From assembly GCF_052060015.1 (NCBI RefSeq), contig NZ_JBPODZ010000001.1, positions 558,001-622,000 on the forward strand: a stretch of 64,000 nucleotides of DNA. The letters run 5' to 3'. Positions 8,915 to 15,758 of the stretch are shown here, one piece after another. The notes below the pieces were generated by a model. It worked only from the letters and a program-made list of their open reading frames with translations, was not told the DNA's origin and did not search any database. This stretch comes from Arhodomonas sp052060015. GTDB taxonomy: Bacteria > Pseudomonadota > Gammaproteobacteria > Nitrococcales > Nitrococcaceae. The translations under genes and the position numbers were made by a program. Position 1 is the stretch's first letter. Each line of letters starts with the position of its first letter.

Positions 8915-10261
8915 ATGAACATCGTTTTCCTGGTGATCGTGCTGGTGGCGTTCTTCACGGCCGCCTGGCATCAGATCCAGTACCGTCCTCCGGAGGGCGG
9001 TGAAGGCGATGGCGCTGTCGCGCCCATGGCGGAAGTCTCCGAGGCGGTGGTGGAATCCGCCGGCGGCGCGGTGGAGCTGGCCATCGGGCTCATCGGCGTG
9101 ATGACCCTGTTCCTGGGGCTCATGAAGGTCGCCGAGGCCGGGGGCATGCTCACCGTGCTGGCACGCCTGATCCGGCCGCTCATGACCCGGTTGTTCCCGG
9201 ACGTCCCACCGGATCATCCGGCCATGGGTTCCATGATCCTCAACATCTCCGCCAACGCGATGGGGCTGGGCAACGCGGCAACCCCCTTCGGCATCCGCGC
9301 GATGCAGGAGCTGGACCGGCTGAATCCGCACAAGGGGACGGCAACCAACAGTATGGCCCTGTTCCTTGCCATTAATACCTCCAGTGTCACGTTGCTCCCG
9401 ACCGGCGTGATCGCCTTGCGCGCCTCGGCAGGTTCGACGGAGCCGGCGGCAATTCTGCCCTCGACGCTGTTCGCCACGGCCTGTGCCACCGTGGTCGCCG
9501 TAGCCGCCACCAAGGCCTATCAGCGCTTCAGCCCTGCGCCGCCGCCGGACCCGCAGAAGGCGCACGCGGCGGAGGAAAAGAGCGACGCGCCGATAGGCGG
9601 TGGTGACGAGGCAGAAGACCCACCTGAGCATCTAGCGGATGCCGTCGCCGGTGCGGCCTCGGGCTACCCCCTATGGGTGTCGTATACCTTCCTCGCGGGG
9701 TTGCTCGGGCTGATTCCCCTGAGCATTGCCTACGGGCATGTCATAGCGCCCTGGATTATTCCGGGGCTCATCGTGTTCTTTCTGCTCTACGGCGCCGTCC
9801 GGCGTGTGCGGGTCTACGAGGTGTTCGTCGAGGGCGCCCGCGAGGGGTTCCAGGTGGCCGTCCGCATTATTCCGTATCTGGTGGGCATACTCGTGGCAGT
9901 GGGGATGTTCCGAGCGAGCGGCGCCATGGATGCCCTGGTGCAATGGGTGGGAGGGTACACCGAGCACCTGGGCATGCCCGCCGAAGCCCTGCCCATGGCG
10001 CTGTTGCGCCCGTTGTCCGGTTCCGGCGCCTACGGCGTCATGGCCTCCATCATCAATGATCCCGCCGTAGGGCCGGACAGCTACACCGGGTTTCTGGTGA
10101 CCACGCTCCAGGGGTCCACCGAGACCACTTTCTATGTCCTGGCGGTGTACTTCGGGGCGGTGCAGGTCAAGCGCATTCGGCACACCCTGGCTGGGGCGCT
10201 CACCGCTGATATCGCCGGCATCATCGCCGCGGTGGCCGTCTGCTTGTACCTATTCGCATGA
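8915..10261 (+). CDS. Fused SpmA-SpmB (nucleoside-recognition/Gate) membrane protein
   Basis: A 448-residue polytopic protein that appears to fuse the two Bacillus spore-maturation proteins SpmA (N-terminal half) and SpmB (C-terminal half). The two halves are joined by a charged, proline-rich linker around residues 205-245. Typical SpmA motifs are visible, such as NISANAMGLGNAATPFG and LFLAINTSSVTLLPTG. The second half has the related RPLSGSGAYG and LQGSTETTFY. Both halves carry nucleoside-recognition/Gate-type sequence and many membrane helices. Non-sporulating bacteria often have such fusions; transport is suspected but no substrate is known. I chose ATG 8915 (MNIVFLVIV), with ATG 8903 as an alternative four codons upstream. 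Confidence 0.82.
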   Translation: MNIVFLVIVLVAFFTAAWHQIQYRPPEGGEGDGAVAPMAEVSEAVVESAGGAVELAIGLIGVMTLFLGLMKVAEAGGMLTVLARLIRPLMTRLFPDVPPDHPAMGSMILNISANAMGLGNAATPFGIRAMQELDRLNPHKGTATNSMALFLAINTSSVTLLPTGVIALRASAGSTEPAAILPSTLFATACATVVAVAATKAYQRFSPAPPPDPQKAHAAEEKSDAPIGGGDEAEDPPEHLADAVAGAASGYPLWVSYTFLAGLLGLIPLSIAYGHVIAPWIIPGLIVFFLLYGAVRRVRVYEVFVEGAREGFQVAVRIIPYLVGILVAVGMFRASGAMDALVQWVGGYTEHLGMPAEALPMALLRPLSGSGAYGVMASIINDPAVGPDSYTGFLVTTLQGSTETTFYVLAVYFGAVQVKRIRHTLAGALTADIAGIIAAVAVCLYLFA

Positions 10262-10333
10262 GCCGCCGACTTGTCCGCTGTTGCTTCGGGCGAGGGACGT
10301 AAGCAGACGCGGGCCAGCGGCGTCCATATAGAT

Positions 10334-10351
10334 GCGTATAAGGTATATTAT
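10334..10351 (+). promoter_or_regulatory. NsrR-like/shared GCrTATAmGG box in a convergent gap
   Basis: GCGTATAAGGTATATTAT is an AT-rich sequence in GC-rich surroundings. It matches the box at 12869-12886 (before norQ) in 15 of 18 positions. It is preceded by AGAT, giving AGATGCGT, which resembles the NsrR half-site AAGATGCATTT. It lies between two convergent genes, so its target is unclear. Binding is a prediction from similarity alone. Confidence 0.4.
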
Positions 10352-10405
10352 GTTAAATCCCGTACTTGTGACATGCTTCTTCTGCCAATCCAACGCCGTG
10401 CTTCA

Positions 10406-10783
10406 TTAACTAGGGTCCATGCTATGGGCCTTGAGGGTGGCCATATCGATGACCGCGAGGGTTTCCTCGTGGGTGGCGCGGAGGTTTACCGGCGGTGCCA
10501 CCCCGGCCCGGTAGGCCTCCAGCCAGCGACCGGCGCACAGGCACCACCAGTCCCCGGGGCGCAGCCCCGGAAACCCCATCAGTCCGTTGGGGGTACTCAG
10601 GTCGTTGCCCTGGCGTAGCGCGAAGTCCAGGAATTCCCGGGTCATGCAGGCACAAACCGTATGCATGCCCTGGTCGTCGTAGCCGGTGTTACAGCAGCCA
10701 TCCCGATAGAAGCCAGTGACCGGGTCATCGCCGCAGCCCGCCAGGGGCTCGCCGAACACGTTAGTAGCAGGAAAACGGTCCAT
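10406..10783 (-). CDS. DUF2237 family protein
   Basis: A 125-residue cytoplasmic protein of the DUF2237 family, which is widespread and of unknown function. Family hallmarks are visible: NVFGEPLAGC at the start, DPVTGFYRDGCCNTG, HTVCACMT, GNDLSTP, FPGL.PGDWWCLC and VAPPVNLRATHE. The conserved cysteines (Cys17, the CC pair, the CAC pair and CLC) suggest metal binding or redox chemistry, but this is inference. It is divergent from the DUF2269-like gene across a 137-base AT-rich gap with a putative NsrR-like box, so it may belong to the NO-responsive set. Confidence 0.88.
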   Translation of the reverse strand: MDRFPATNVFGEPLAGCGDDPVTGFYRDGCCNTGYDDQGMHTVCACMTREFLDFALRQGNDLSTPNGLMGFPGLRPGDWWCLCAGRWLEAYRAGVAPPVNLRATHEETLAVIDMATLKAHSMDPS

Positions 10784-10863
10784 GGGCGCACCTCCGGATA
10801 CAGGACCCGTTAGGATAACAGCGTATTCGCCTGATCCCCTCCCCTGACGCGCCCCCGATTAAA

Positions 10864-10882
10864 ATAACCTATCCGTATATGC
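10864..10882 (-). promoter_or_regulatory. Putative shared operator between DUF2237 and DUF2269-like genes
   Basis: On the minus strand this reads GCATATACGGATAGGTTAT. It shares GCATATA-mGG and a terminal TTAT with the boxes at 10334-10351 and 12869-12886, but has one extra base and a less similar centre. It lies in the divergent gap between 10783 and 10921, where promoters for both genes must lie. I consider it the weakest of the three copies. Confidence 0.35.
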
Positions 10883-10920
10883 TAATATCGGTTGGTTACA
10901 GGTGAAGGGCGGAGCTTTCC

Positions 10921-11445
10921 ATGAGCGCAGCGATGAGCTACGAGGCATACGTGTTCCTGCAGGTGATACACGTACTCGCCGGTGTGTTCTGGGCCGGGGC
11001 CAGCTTCGTCATGGCGGGTTTTCTCAATCCCACCGCGCGGCGCCTCGGTCCCAAGGCGGCACCGTTTATGCAGTCACTGAACGCCCGAGCGCGCCTGCCC
11101 GTGGCCTCCTCCGCCGCGGCGCTGGCCACGCTGATCACCGGCATCGTGCTCCTCGCATGGGTCTCCGGCGGTTTTCGTCCCCCTTGGTTCACCACCGCCT
11201 ATGGGATCATCCTCACTACGGGGTCCATCGCCGCGTTCGCCGCCTTCCTCACTGGCATGCTCGTTCAGCGCCCGGCCCTGAGCCGCGCCGGCCGGCTCTC
11301 CAGCGCCTTGGAAGGGGCCACAGAGGCGGAGGCGGAAGACCTGCGCCGCGCGATCGCGGCGGCGCAGGCGCGGGCGCGCCACGGTGGTCAGGTGGCGGCC
11401 GTGCTCCTGGTGGTCAGCGTAGTGGCCATGGCGGGGGCGCGATGA
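10921..11445 (+). CDS. DUF2269/CopD-like four-helix membrane protein
   Basis: A 174-residue membrane protein with four hydrophobic segments (about residues 8-32, 58-80, 90-112 and 155-173). It resembles DUF2269 or CopD-like proteins. A conserved histidine sits in the first helix (LQVIHVLAGVFWAGASF), as in haem- or copper-binding helices, but no cofactor can be assigned. ATG 10921 has GGCGGAG upstream. The gene lies immediately upstream of nsrR in the same direction and may be co-regulated with the NO genes. The role is unknown; NO- or haem-related function is a guess from context. Confidence 0.75.
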   Translation: MSAAMSYEAYVFLQVIHVLAGVFWAGASFVMAGFLNPTARRLGPKAAPFMQSLNARARLPVASSAAALATLITGIVLLAWVSGGFRPPWFTTAYGIILTTGSIAAFAAFLTGMLVQRPALSRAGRLSSALEGATEAEAEDLRRAIAAAQARARHGGQVAAVLLVVSVVAMAGAR

Positions 11446-11500
11446 TAGCCGCGGAGTCTGTTACGCGGTAAACTATTACTATTTGGACGGCTCGGTCTCA

Positions 11501-11977
11501 ATGCGCTTGACCCTCTACACAGACTATTCCCTTCGGGTGCTGATCTATCTGGGCATCAAGGAGGATCGCTTCGCGACGATTAGCGAGATCGCCTCCCGTT
11601 ACGACATCTCCCGCAATCACATCATGAAAGTCGTCTACGGGCTTGCCCAAGGGGAATATATCCGCACCGTCCGTGGTAAAAAGGGCGGGATGTATCTCCA
11701 GCGTGCGCCGGAGAGCATCAATATCGGTACGTTGATTCGGCGTACGGAGCAGGACCTCACCTTGGTGGAATGCTTCGCGCCCGACAACCGTTGCACCATC
11801 ACCCATGGTTGCGAGCTAAAGCGCATACTCGGCGAGGCGCTGCAGGCCTTTTTCGCAGAGCTCGACCGCTACACCCTCGCCGATCTCCTCACCACGGAGG
11901 ACGAGCTGCGCCAGCTCCTGGGCCTGAGCGGTGCGCCCGTCCAGTGGGGGGAGCCGCGGCTAGCGCGGCGGGGCTGA
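11501..11977 (+). CDS. nsrR: NO-sensing Rrf2-family repressor NsrR
   Basis: A 158-residue Rrf2-family regulator. NsrR represses NO detoxification and respiration genes and loses DNA binding when its Fe-S cluster reacts with NO. Three cysteines match the cluster ligands (Cys91, Cys98 and Cys104, in ECFAPDNRCTITHGC), and Asp8 corresponds to the fourth ligand known in NsrR. The winged helix-turn-helix is at residues 26-60 (ISEIASRYDISRNHIMKVV). ATG 11501 begins the standard MRLTLYTDYSLRVL; a TTG at 11483 is less likely. It lies between the DUF2269-like gene and the nor genes, which fits NO control. It converges with the FNR gene, sharing a hairpin terminator. Confidence 0.93.
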   Translation: MRLTLYTDYSLRVLIYLGIKEDRFATISEIASRYDISRNHIMKVVYGLAQGEYIRTVRGKKGGMYLQRAPESINIGTLIRRTEQDLTLVECFAPDNRCTITHGCELKRILGEALQAFFAELDRYTLADLLTTEDELRQLLGLSGAPVQWGEPRLARRG

Positions 11978-11987
11978 ACGCCCCGCC
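11967..11987. terminator. Bidirectional hairpin between nsrR and fnr
   Basis: GGCGGGGC (11967-11974) pairs perfectly with GCCCCGCC (11980-11987) around a TGAAC loop. The loop contains the nsrR TGA stop, and the hairpin ends just before the stop of the opposing FNR gene. There is no T-tract on either side, so it may act as a weak or Rho-assisted terminator for both genes. Confidence 0.6.
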
Positions 11988-11988
11988 G

Positions 11989-12738
11989 TCACGGCCTCGA
12001 AAAGCCCTCGGCAATGTCGGCGAGGCCAGCGGCGTCGAGCAGTTCCAGCCGCCGGCCTTCCACCGCGATCATTCCCTCACGGCGTAGCTGGGAGATGGTC
12101 CGGCTCACCGTTTCCAGGGTGAGGTTCAAGTAGGCCGCCATCTCGCGCCGGCCCATAGCCAGACGCATCCGTACATCGTTGAGCCGCCGCTCGCGCCGGC
12201 GCCGCCCCACGTCCAGCAGGAAGGCGGCGACGCGTTGGCGGGCGGTGCCGCGGCAGGCGCGGATCAGTTGCTCCCGGGAGCGGTTGATCTCTTCGCGCAA
12301 CAGTCGATTCACTGCATCACGGACCCGTGGGTCCTCGGCCATCGCCGCCTCCACGTTCTCCCAGGGGACCTCGCAGAGACGGGTGCTCTCCAGCGCCACG
12401 AAGCGCTCGTCCGGCATGCCACCCTCGATGGACTCGAGCCCGATGGTCTCGCCGGCGAAGGCGAAACCCGCGATCACCTCGTCACCATCCGGCGTGAAGC
12501 GGCTGCGCTTGATCGCCCCGGAGCGCAGGACGCACAGGCGCCGGCCCTCGCGCCATTGGAGCTCCCGGCCAGCGGGCAGGACCGTGCGACGGCGTTCGAG
12601 TAGCGGGTCGGGCTCGCCCTCGGGCCCGACTAGGCCATCGGGGAAGCACAGGCGATAGAGGTCGCAGTCGCTACAGGCCTGCAGGGCCATGACGACCTCC
12701 TGGCGGAGTGCACTGGGGGACGGTGCGGCGATGGTCAT
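11989..12738 (-). CDS. fnr: FNR/ANR-type oxygen-sensing regulator
   Basis: A 249-residue Crp/FNR-family activator of anaerobic genes. Three N-terminal cysteines (Cys22, Cys25, Cys31 in CSDCDLYRLC) and Cys122 match the four [4Fe-4S] ligands of E. coli FNR, including the number of the last one. The recognition helix reads LTLETVSRTISQL, with the Glu, Ser and Arg that contact TTGAT half-sites in FNR. ATG 12738 is supported by an AGGAG eight bases upstream. It is divergent from norQ. FNR-type proteins commonly activate nor genes in low oxygen, but I found no convincing TTGAT-N4-ATCAA site in the gap. Confidence 0.92.
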   Translation of the reverse strand: MTIAAPSPSALRQEVVMALQACSDCDLYRLCFPDGLVGPEGEPDPLLERRRTVLPAGRELQWREGRRLCVLRSGAIKRSRFTPDGDEVIAGFAFAGETIGLESIEGGMPDERFVALESTRLCEVPWENVEAAMAEDPRVRDAVNRLLREEINRSREQLIRACRGTARQRVAAFLLDVGRRRRERRLNDVRMRLAMGRREMAAYLNLTLETVSRTISQLRREGMIAVEGRRLELLDAAGLADIAEGFSRP

Positions 12739-12796
12739 GGCACACTCCTGATCGACATTAAACTGGTACTTAGTATACCTCAAATTAGAGACGCCA

Positions 12797-12827
12797 CAAC
12801 CGATGCTCGTGCGTGACCATCCGGTTG
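12797..12827. repeat. Imperfect inverted repeat between fnr and norQ
   Basis: CAACCGATG (12797-12805) faces CATCCGGTTG (12818-12827) across 12 bases; the arms pair except for one bulged base. It lies in the divergent fnr/norQ promoter region, in addition to the AT-rich box. It could be an operator or an RNA hairpin. The binding protein is unknown. Confidence 0.4.
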
Positions 12828-12852
12828 GTCGCCTCAAAAAGGGGTATCCAAG

Positions 12853-12886
12853 GTGTTCATTTAAAGAAGCATATAAGGTACTTTAT
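12853..12886 (+). promoter_or_regulatory. NsrR-like operator upstream of norQ
   Basis: TTCATTTAAAGAAGCAT spans the two halves of the NsrR consensus (AAGATGCATTT-N-AAATGCATCTT), sharing CATTTAAA and GCAT but with one extra base in the spacer. It merges into GCATATAAGGTACTTTAT (12869-12886), the element seen also at 10334-10351. It ends about 27 bases before the norQ start, where repressor binding could block transcription. Support is by sequence similarity and context. Confidence 0.5.
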
Positions 12887-12912
12887 AAAAAACTGAAGAG
12901 GAGCTCACTGGG

Positions 12913-13722
12913 ATGCATGCCGTCGAGGAAACCCTACCCCACGCCGCCACTCCCCCCTTCTACCGCCCTCTGGGCGATGAGGTGGCGTTATTCGAGCATG
13001 CCGCTGGGGGCCGCCTGCCGGTGCTGATCAAGGGGCCCACCGGCTGTGGGAAGACGCGCTTCATCCACCACATGGCGGCCCGGCTGGGGCGCCCGGTCTA
13101 TACCGTGGCCTGTCATGACGACCTCACCGCCGCGGACCTCGTCGGCCGCCATCTCATCGGTACCGAAGGCACCTACTGGCAGGACGGGCCACTCACCCGA
13201 GCGGTCCGCGAGGGGGCGATCTGCTATCTCGACGAGGTGATTGAGGCGCGCAAGGACACCACGGTGGTGCTACACCCCCTCGCCGACGACCGTCGCGTAC
13301 TCCCCATCGACGCTACCGGCGAGACCATTGAGGCCCATCCGGACTTCCTCCTGGTGGTCTCCTATAACCCCGGCTACCGGAACCTTATGAAGGGGTTGAA
13401 ACCGAGCACCCGTCAGCGCTTCGTGGCCCTGGCCTTCGATTACCCGGACGCCGAGGCGGAGCGTCAGATCCTGGAATCCGAGGCCGGGGTTAGCCCGGAG
13501 ACGGCCGCGTCCTTGGTGCGCCTGGCCGCCGATCTGCGCCGCCTGGATGGGCACGATCTGGAGGAGGCCGCCTCCACCCGATTGCTGATCCATACCGGCC
13601 AGCTCATGGCCCGCGGGGTGGACCCGATCACCGCCAGCGAGGCCTGTCTGGCCCAGCCGCTTACCGACGAGGCGGCGGCGCTAGAGGCACTGATGGACGT
13701 GGTTCGCGCGCACCTGGGTTGA
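12913..13722 (+). CDS. norQ: NorQ-type MoxR AAA+ ATPase
   Basis: A 269-residue MoxR-group ATPase. NorQ works with NorD to activate nitric oxide reductase, probably by helping insert non-haem iron, as CbbQ/CbbO pairs do for Rubisco. Walker A is GPTGCGKT at residues 41-48, Walker B is ICYLDEV near residue 105, and the sensor-1 asparagine is in VVSYNPGYRN. ATG 12913 lies nine bases after GAGGAG. It is the first gene of the nor cluster and is separated from norC by 72 bases with its own NsrR-like box. This order differs from the more usual norCBQD. Confidence 0.95.
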   Translation: MHAVEETLPHAATPPFYRPLGDEVALFEHAAGGRLPVLIKGPTGCGKTRFIHHMAARLGRPVYTVACHDDLTAADLVGRHLIGTEGTYWQDGPLTRAVREGAICYLDEVIEARKDTTVVLHPLADDRRVLPIDATGETIEAHPDFLLVVSYNPGYRNLMKGLKPSTRQRFVALAFDYPDAEAERQILESEAGVSPETAASLVRLAADLRRLDGHDLEEAASTRLLIHTGQLMARGVDPITASEACLAQPLTDEAAALEALMDVVRAHLG

Positions 13723-13754
13723 GGCGGCGAGGCATCATCGCCGTTGCGCCCATA

Positions 13755-13777
13755 AAGATTCATCTATTTTGCATTGT
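13755..13777 (+). promoter_or_regulatory. NsrR-like operator upstream of norC
   Basis: The 23 bases from 13755 (starting AAGATTCATCTATTTTGCAT) match the NsrR palindrome, two AAGATGCATTT half-sites separated by one base, in 16 of 23 positions. It is the best such match that I found in the window. It lies 18-40 bases before the norC start, overlapping where a promoter core would be, which fits repression relieved by NO. Binding is predicted, not shown. Confidence 0.6.
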
Positions 13778-13794
13778 TTAAAGGAAGGAGACCC

Positions 13795-14241
13795 ATGTCG
13801 GACCGCTTCACCAAGGGCATGGCCCGCAATATCTACTACGGTGGCAGCCTGTTCTTCATCCTGCTGTTCCTCGCCCTGACCTTCGACACGGTGATCGCCC
13901 TGCCGGAACGGGAGAACCGCGCCGAGCTCACTGATTCGGTGGCCCACGGCAAGGAGATCTGGGAAGAGAACAACTGCGTGGGCTGCCACTCCATCATGGG
14001 CGAGGGCGCCTACTTCGCCCCAGAGCTCGCCAACGTCTTCGAGCGGCGTGGCAACGCCAACGAGGCCGCGTTCAAGGCCTACCTCAACGCCTGGATGAAC
14101 GCCCAGCCCACCCAGGCACCCGGGCGGCGGCAGATGCCACAGTTCGATCTCTCCGATAGCGAGATCGACGCCCTCGCGGATTTCCTGATCTGGACCTCGC
14201 GGATCGATGACAACGACTGGCCGCCGAACATCGAAGGCTGA
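13795..14241 (+). CDS. norC: Nitric oxide reductase subunit C (cytochrome c)
   Basis: A 148-residue membrane-anchored c-type cytochrome that passes electrons to NorB. It has one N-terminal membrane helix (about residues 14-36) and a CVGCH haem site. A methionine ligand is probably in RRQMPQF near residue 113. ATG 13795 has a strong AAGGAAGGAG site upstream. It is followed by norB after 48 bases. Together with NorB it forms the cNOR complex that reduces 2 NO to N2O on the periplasmic side of the inner membrane. Confidence 0.97.
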   Translation: MSDRFTKGMARNIYYGGSLFFILLFLALTFDTVIALPERENRAELTDSVAHGKEIWEENNCVGCHSIMGEGAYFAPELANVFERRGNANEAAFKAYLNAWMNAQPTQAPGRRQMPQFDLSDSEIDALADFLIWTSRIDDNDWPPNIEG

Positions 14242-14289
14242 GTGAGCCAAACCGCGGATCCGAGAAACGACAAAGGAGCCAGACCCAGT

Positions 14290-15702
14290 ATGAAATACCA
14301 GAGCCAGTCGGTGGCGATGCCCTACTTCGTCTTCGCCATCATCCTGTTCGTCGCCCAGGTGGCCTTCGGCCTGATTCTCGGCCTGCAGTACATCATCGGT
14401 GATTTCCTGTTCCCCGCGATCCCGTTCAATGTGGCGCGGATGGTGCACACGAATCTCCTCATCGTATGGCTGCTGTTCGGTTTCATGGGTGCCACCTACT
14501 ACCTGGTGCCCGAGGAGGCACAGCGCGAGCTCGAGAGCCCGTGGCTGGCGCGGCTGCTGTTCTGGGTGTTCGCCGCGGCGGGCACGCTCACCATCGTCGG
14601 CTATCTCGCCGTGCCCTACGCCAAGCTCGCCGAGATGACCGGCAACAGTCTCCTGCCCACCATGGGCCGGGAGTTCCTCGAGCAACCCACCATCACCAAG
14701 ATCGGCATCGTCCTGGTGGCCCTTGGATTCCTCTATAACGTCGGGATGACGGTGTTGCGGGGGCGCAAGACGGTGGTCAACCTGGTCCTGATGACCGGCC
14801 TCGTGGGGCTGGCGGTGATGTTCCTGTTCGCCTTCTACAACCCCTCGTCGCTGACCATGGACAAGTATTTCTGGTGGTGGGTGGTCCACCTCTGGGTGGA
14901 GGGCGTTTGGGAGCTGATCATGGCCAGCATCCTCGCCTTCGTGCTGATCAAGACCACCGGGGTGGACCGGGAGGTCATCGAGAAGTGGCTCTACATCATC
15001 ATCGCCATGGCGCTGATCACCGGCATCCTCGGCACCGGCCACCACTACTTCTACATCGGCGCCCCGTCGTACTGGCTGTGGATAGGCTCCATCTTTTCTG
15101 CCTTCGAGCCGCTGCCGTTCTTTATGATGATGCTCTTCGCCATCAGCATGGTGCGGCGCCGGCGGCGCAACCACACCAACCGTGCGGCGACCACCTGGGC
15201 GCTGGGCACCTCCATCGTGGCCTTCCTCGGTGCGGGGGTCTGGGGGTTCCTCCACACCCTGGCGCCGGTGAACTACTACACCCATGGCAGTCAGCTCACC
15301 GCCGCTCATGGCCACCTCGCCTTCTTCGGCGCCTACGCAATGATCAACCTGGCGATCATCTCCTACGCGGTACCCGCCCTCCGGGGACGGCCCGAGGGCA
15401 ACAGTGAGCGGGCCCAGTCCCTGGAGGTCGCCAGCTGCTGGCTGATGAGCCTGTCCATGATCGCCATCACGCTCTTCCTCACCGCCGCGGGTGCCATGCA
15501 GATCTGGCTGCAGCGCTGGCCGGAGAGCGGCCAGGCGCTGTCGTTCATGGCCACTCAGGAGAAGCTGGAGATCTTCTACTGGCTGCGCTTCGTCTCTGGG
15601 GTGTTGTTCGCCTTGGGACTAGTGCTCTATATCGCCAGCTTCTTCGTCGGCCAAGAGTCGCGAGAGCCGGCGGCCGTGGAGTCGGAGACCGCCACGGCGT
15701 AA
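14290..15702 (+). CDS. norB: Nitric oxide reductase subunit B
   Basis: The 470-residue catalytic subunit, a haem-copper oxidase relative with about 12 membrane helices and a haem b3/non-haem iron centre. Metal-ligand regions are visible: VHTNLLIVWLL for a haem b histidine, VVHLWVEGVWEL with a histidine and glutamate for FeB, GTGHHYFYIG with two FeB histidines, and AAHGHLAFFG with haem histidines. It has no quinol-oxidase N-terminal extension, so it is the cytochrome c-dependent type. ATG 14290 is preceded by AAAGGAG about 12 bases upstream; the protein start MKYQSQSVAMPYF matches the family. Confidence 0.98.
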   Translation: MKYQSQSVAMPYFVFAIILFVAQVAFGLILGLQYIIGDFLFPAIPFNVARMVHTNLLIVWLLFGFMGATYYLVPEEAQRELESPWLARLLFWVFAAAGTLTIVGYLAVPYAKLAEMTGNSLLPTMGREFLEQPTITKIGIVLVALGFLYNVGMTVLRGRKTVVNLVLMTGLVGLAVMFLFAFYNPSSLTMDKYFWWWVVHLWVEGVWELIMASILAFVLIKTTGVDREVIEKWLYIIIAMALITGILGTGHHYFYIGAPSYWLWIGSIFSAFEPLPFFMMMLFAISMVRRRRRNHTNRAATTWALGTSIVAFLGAGVWGFLHTLAPVNYYTHGSQLTAAHGHLAFFGAYAMINLAIISYAVPALRGRPEGNSERAQSLEVASCWLMSLSMIAITLFLTAAGAMQIWLQRWPESGQALSFMATQEKLEIFYWLRFVSGVLFALGLVLYIASFFVGQESREPAAVESETATA

Positions 15703-15758
15703 GCCCCCGGCGCCGCCCACGCGCCCGGGATCCGTTCCGGCCCCGGAGGACTAACGCA

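Noticed and set aside
12739..12912. FNR box in the fnr-norQ gap
   Set aside because: No TTGAT-N4-ATCAA-like sequence with acceptable match was found; only the NsrR-like element and a separate palindrome were seen.
13735..15315. 526-codon minus-strand frame across norC and norB
   Set aside because: The composition (many His, Gly, Asp, Glu) is that of an antisense shadow of a membrane protein, and norC-norB are unambiguous.
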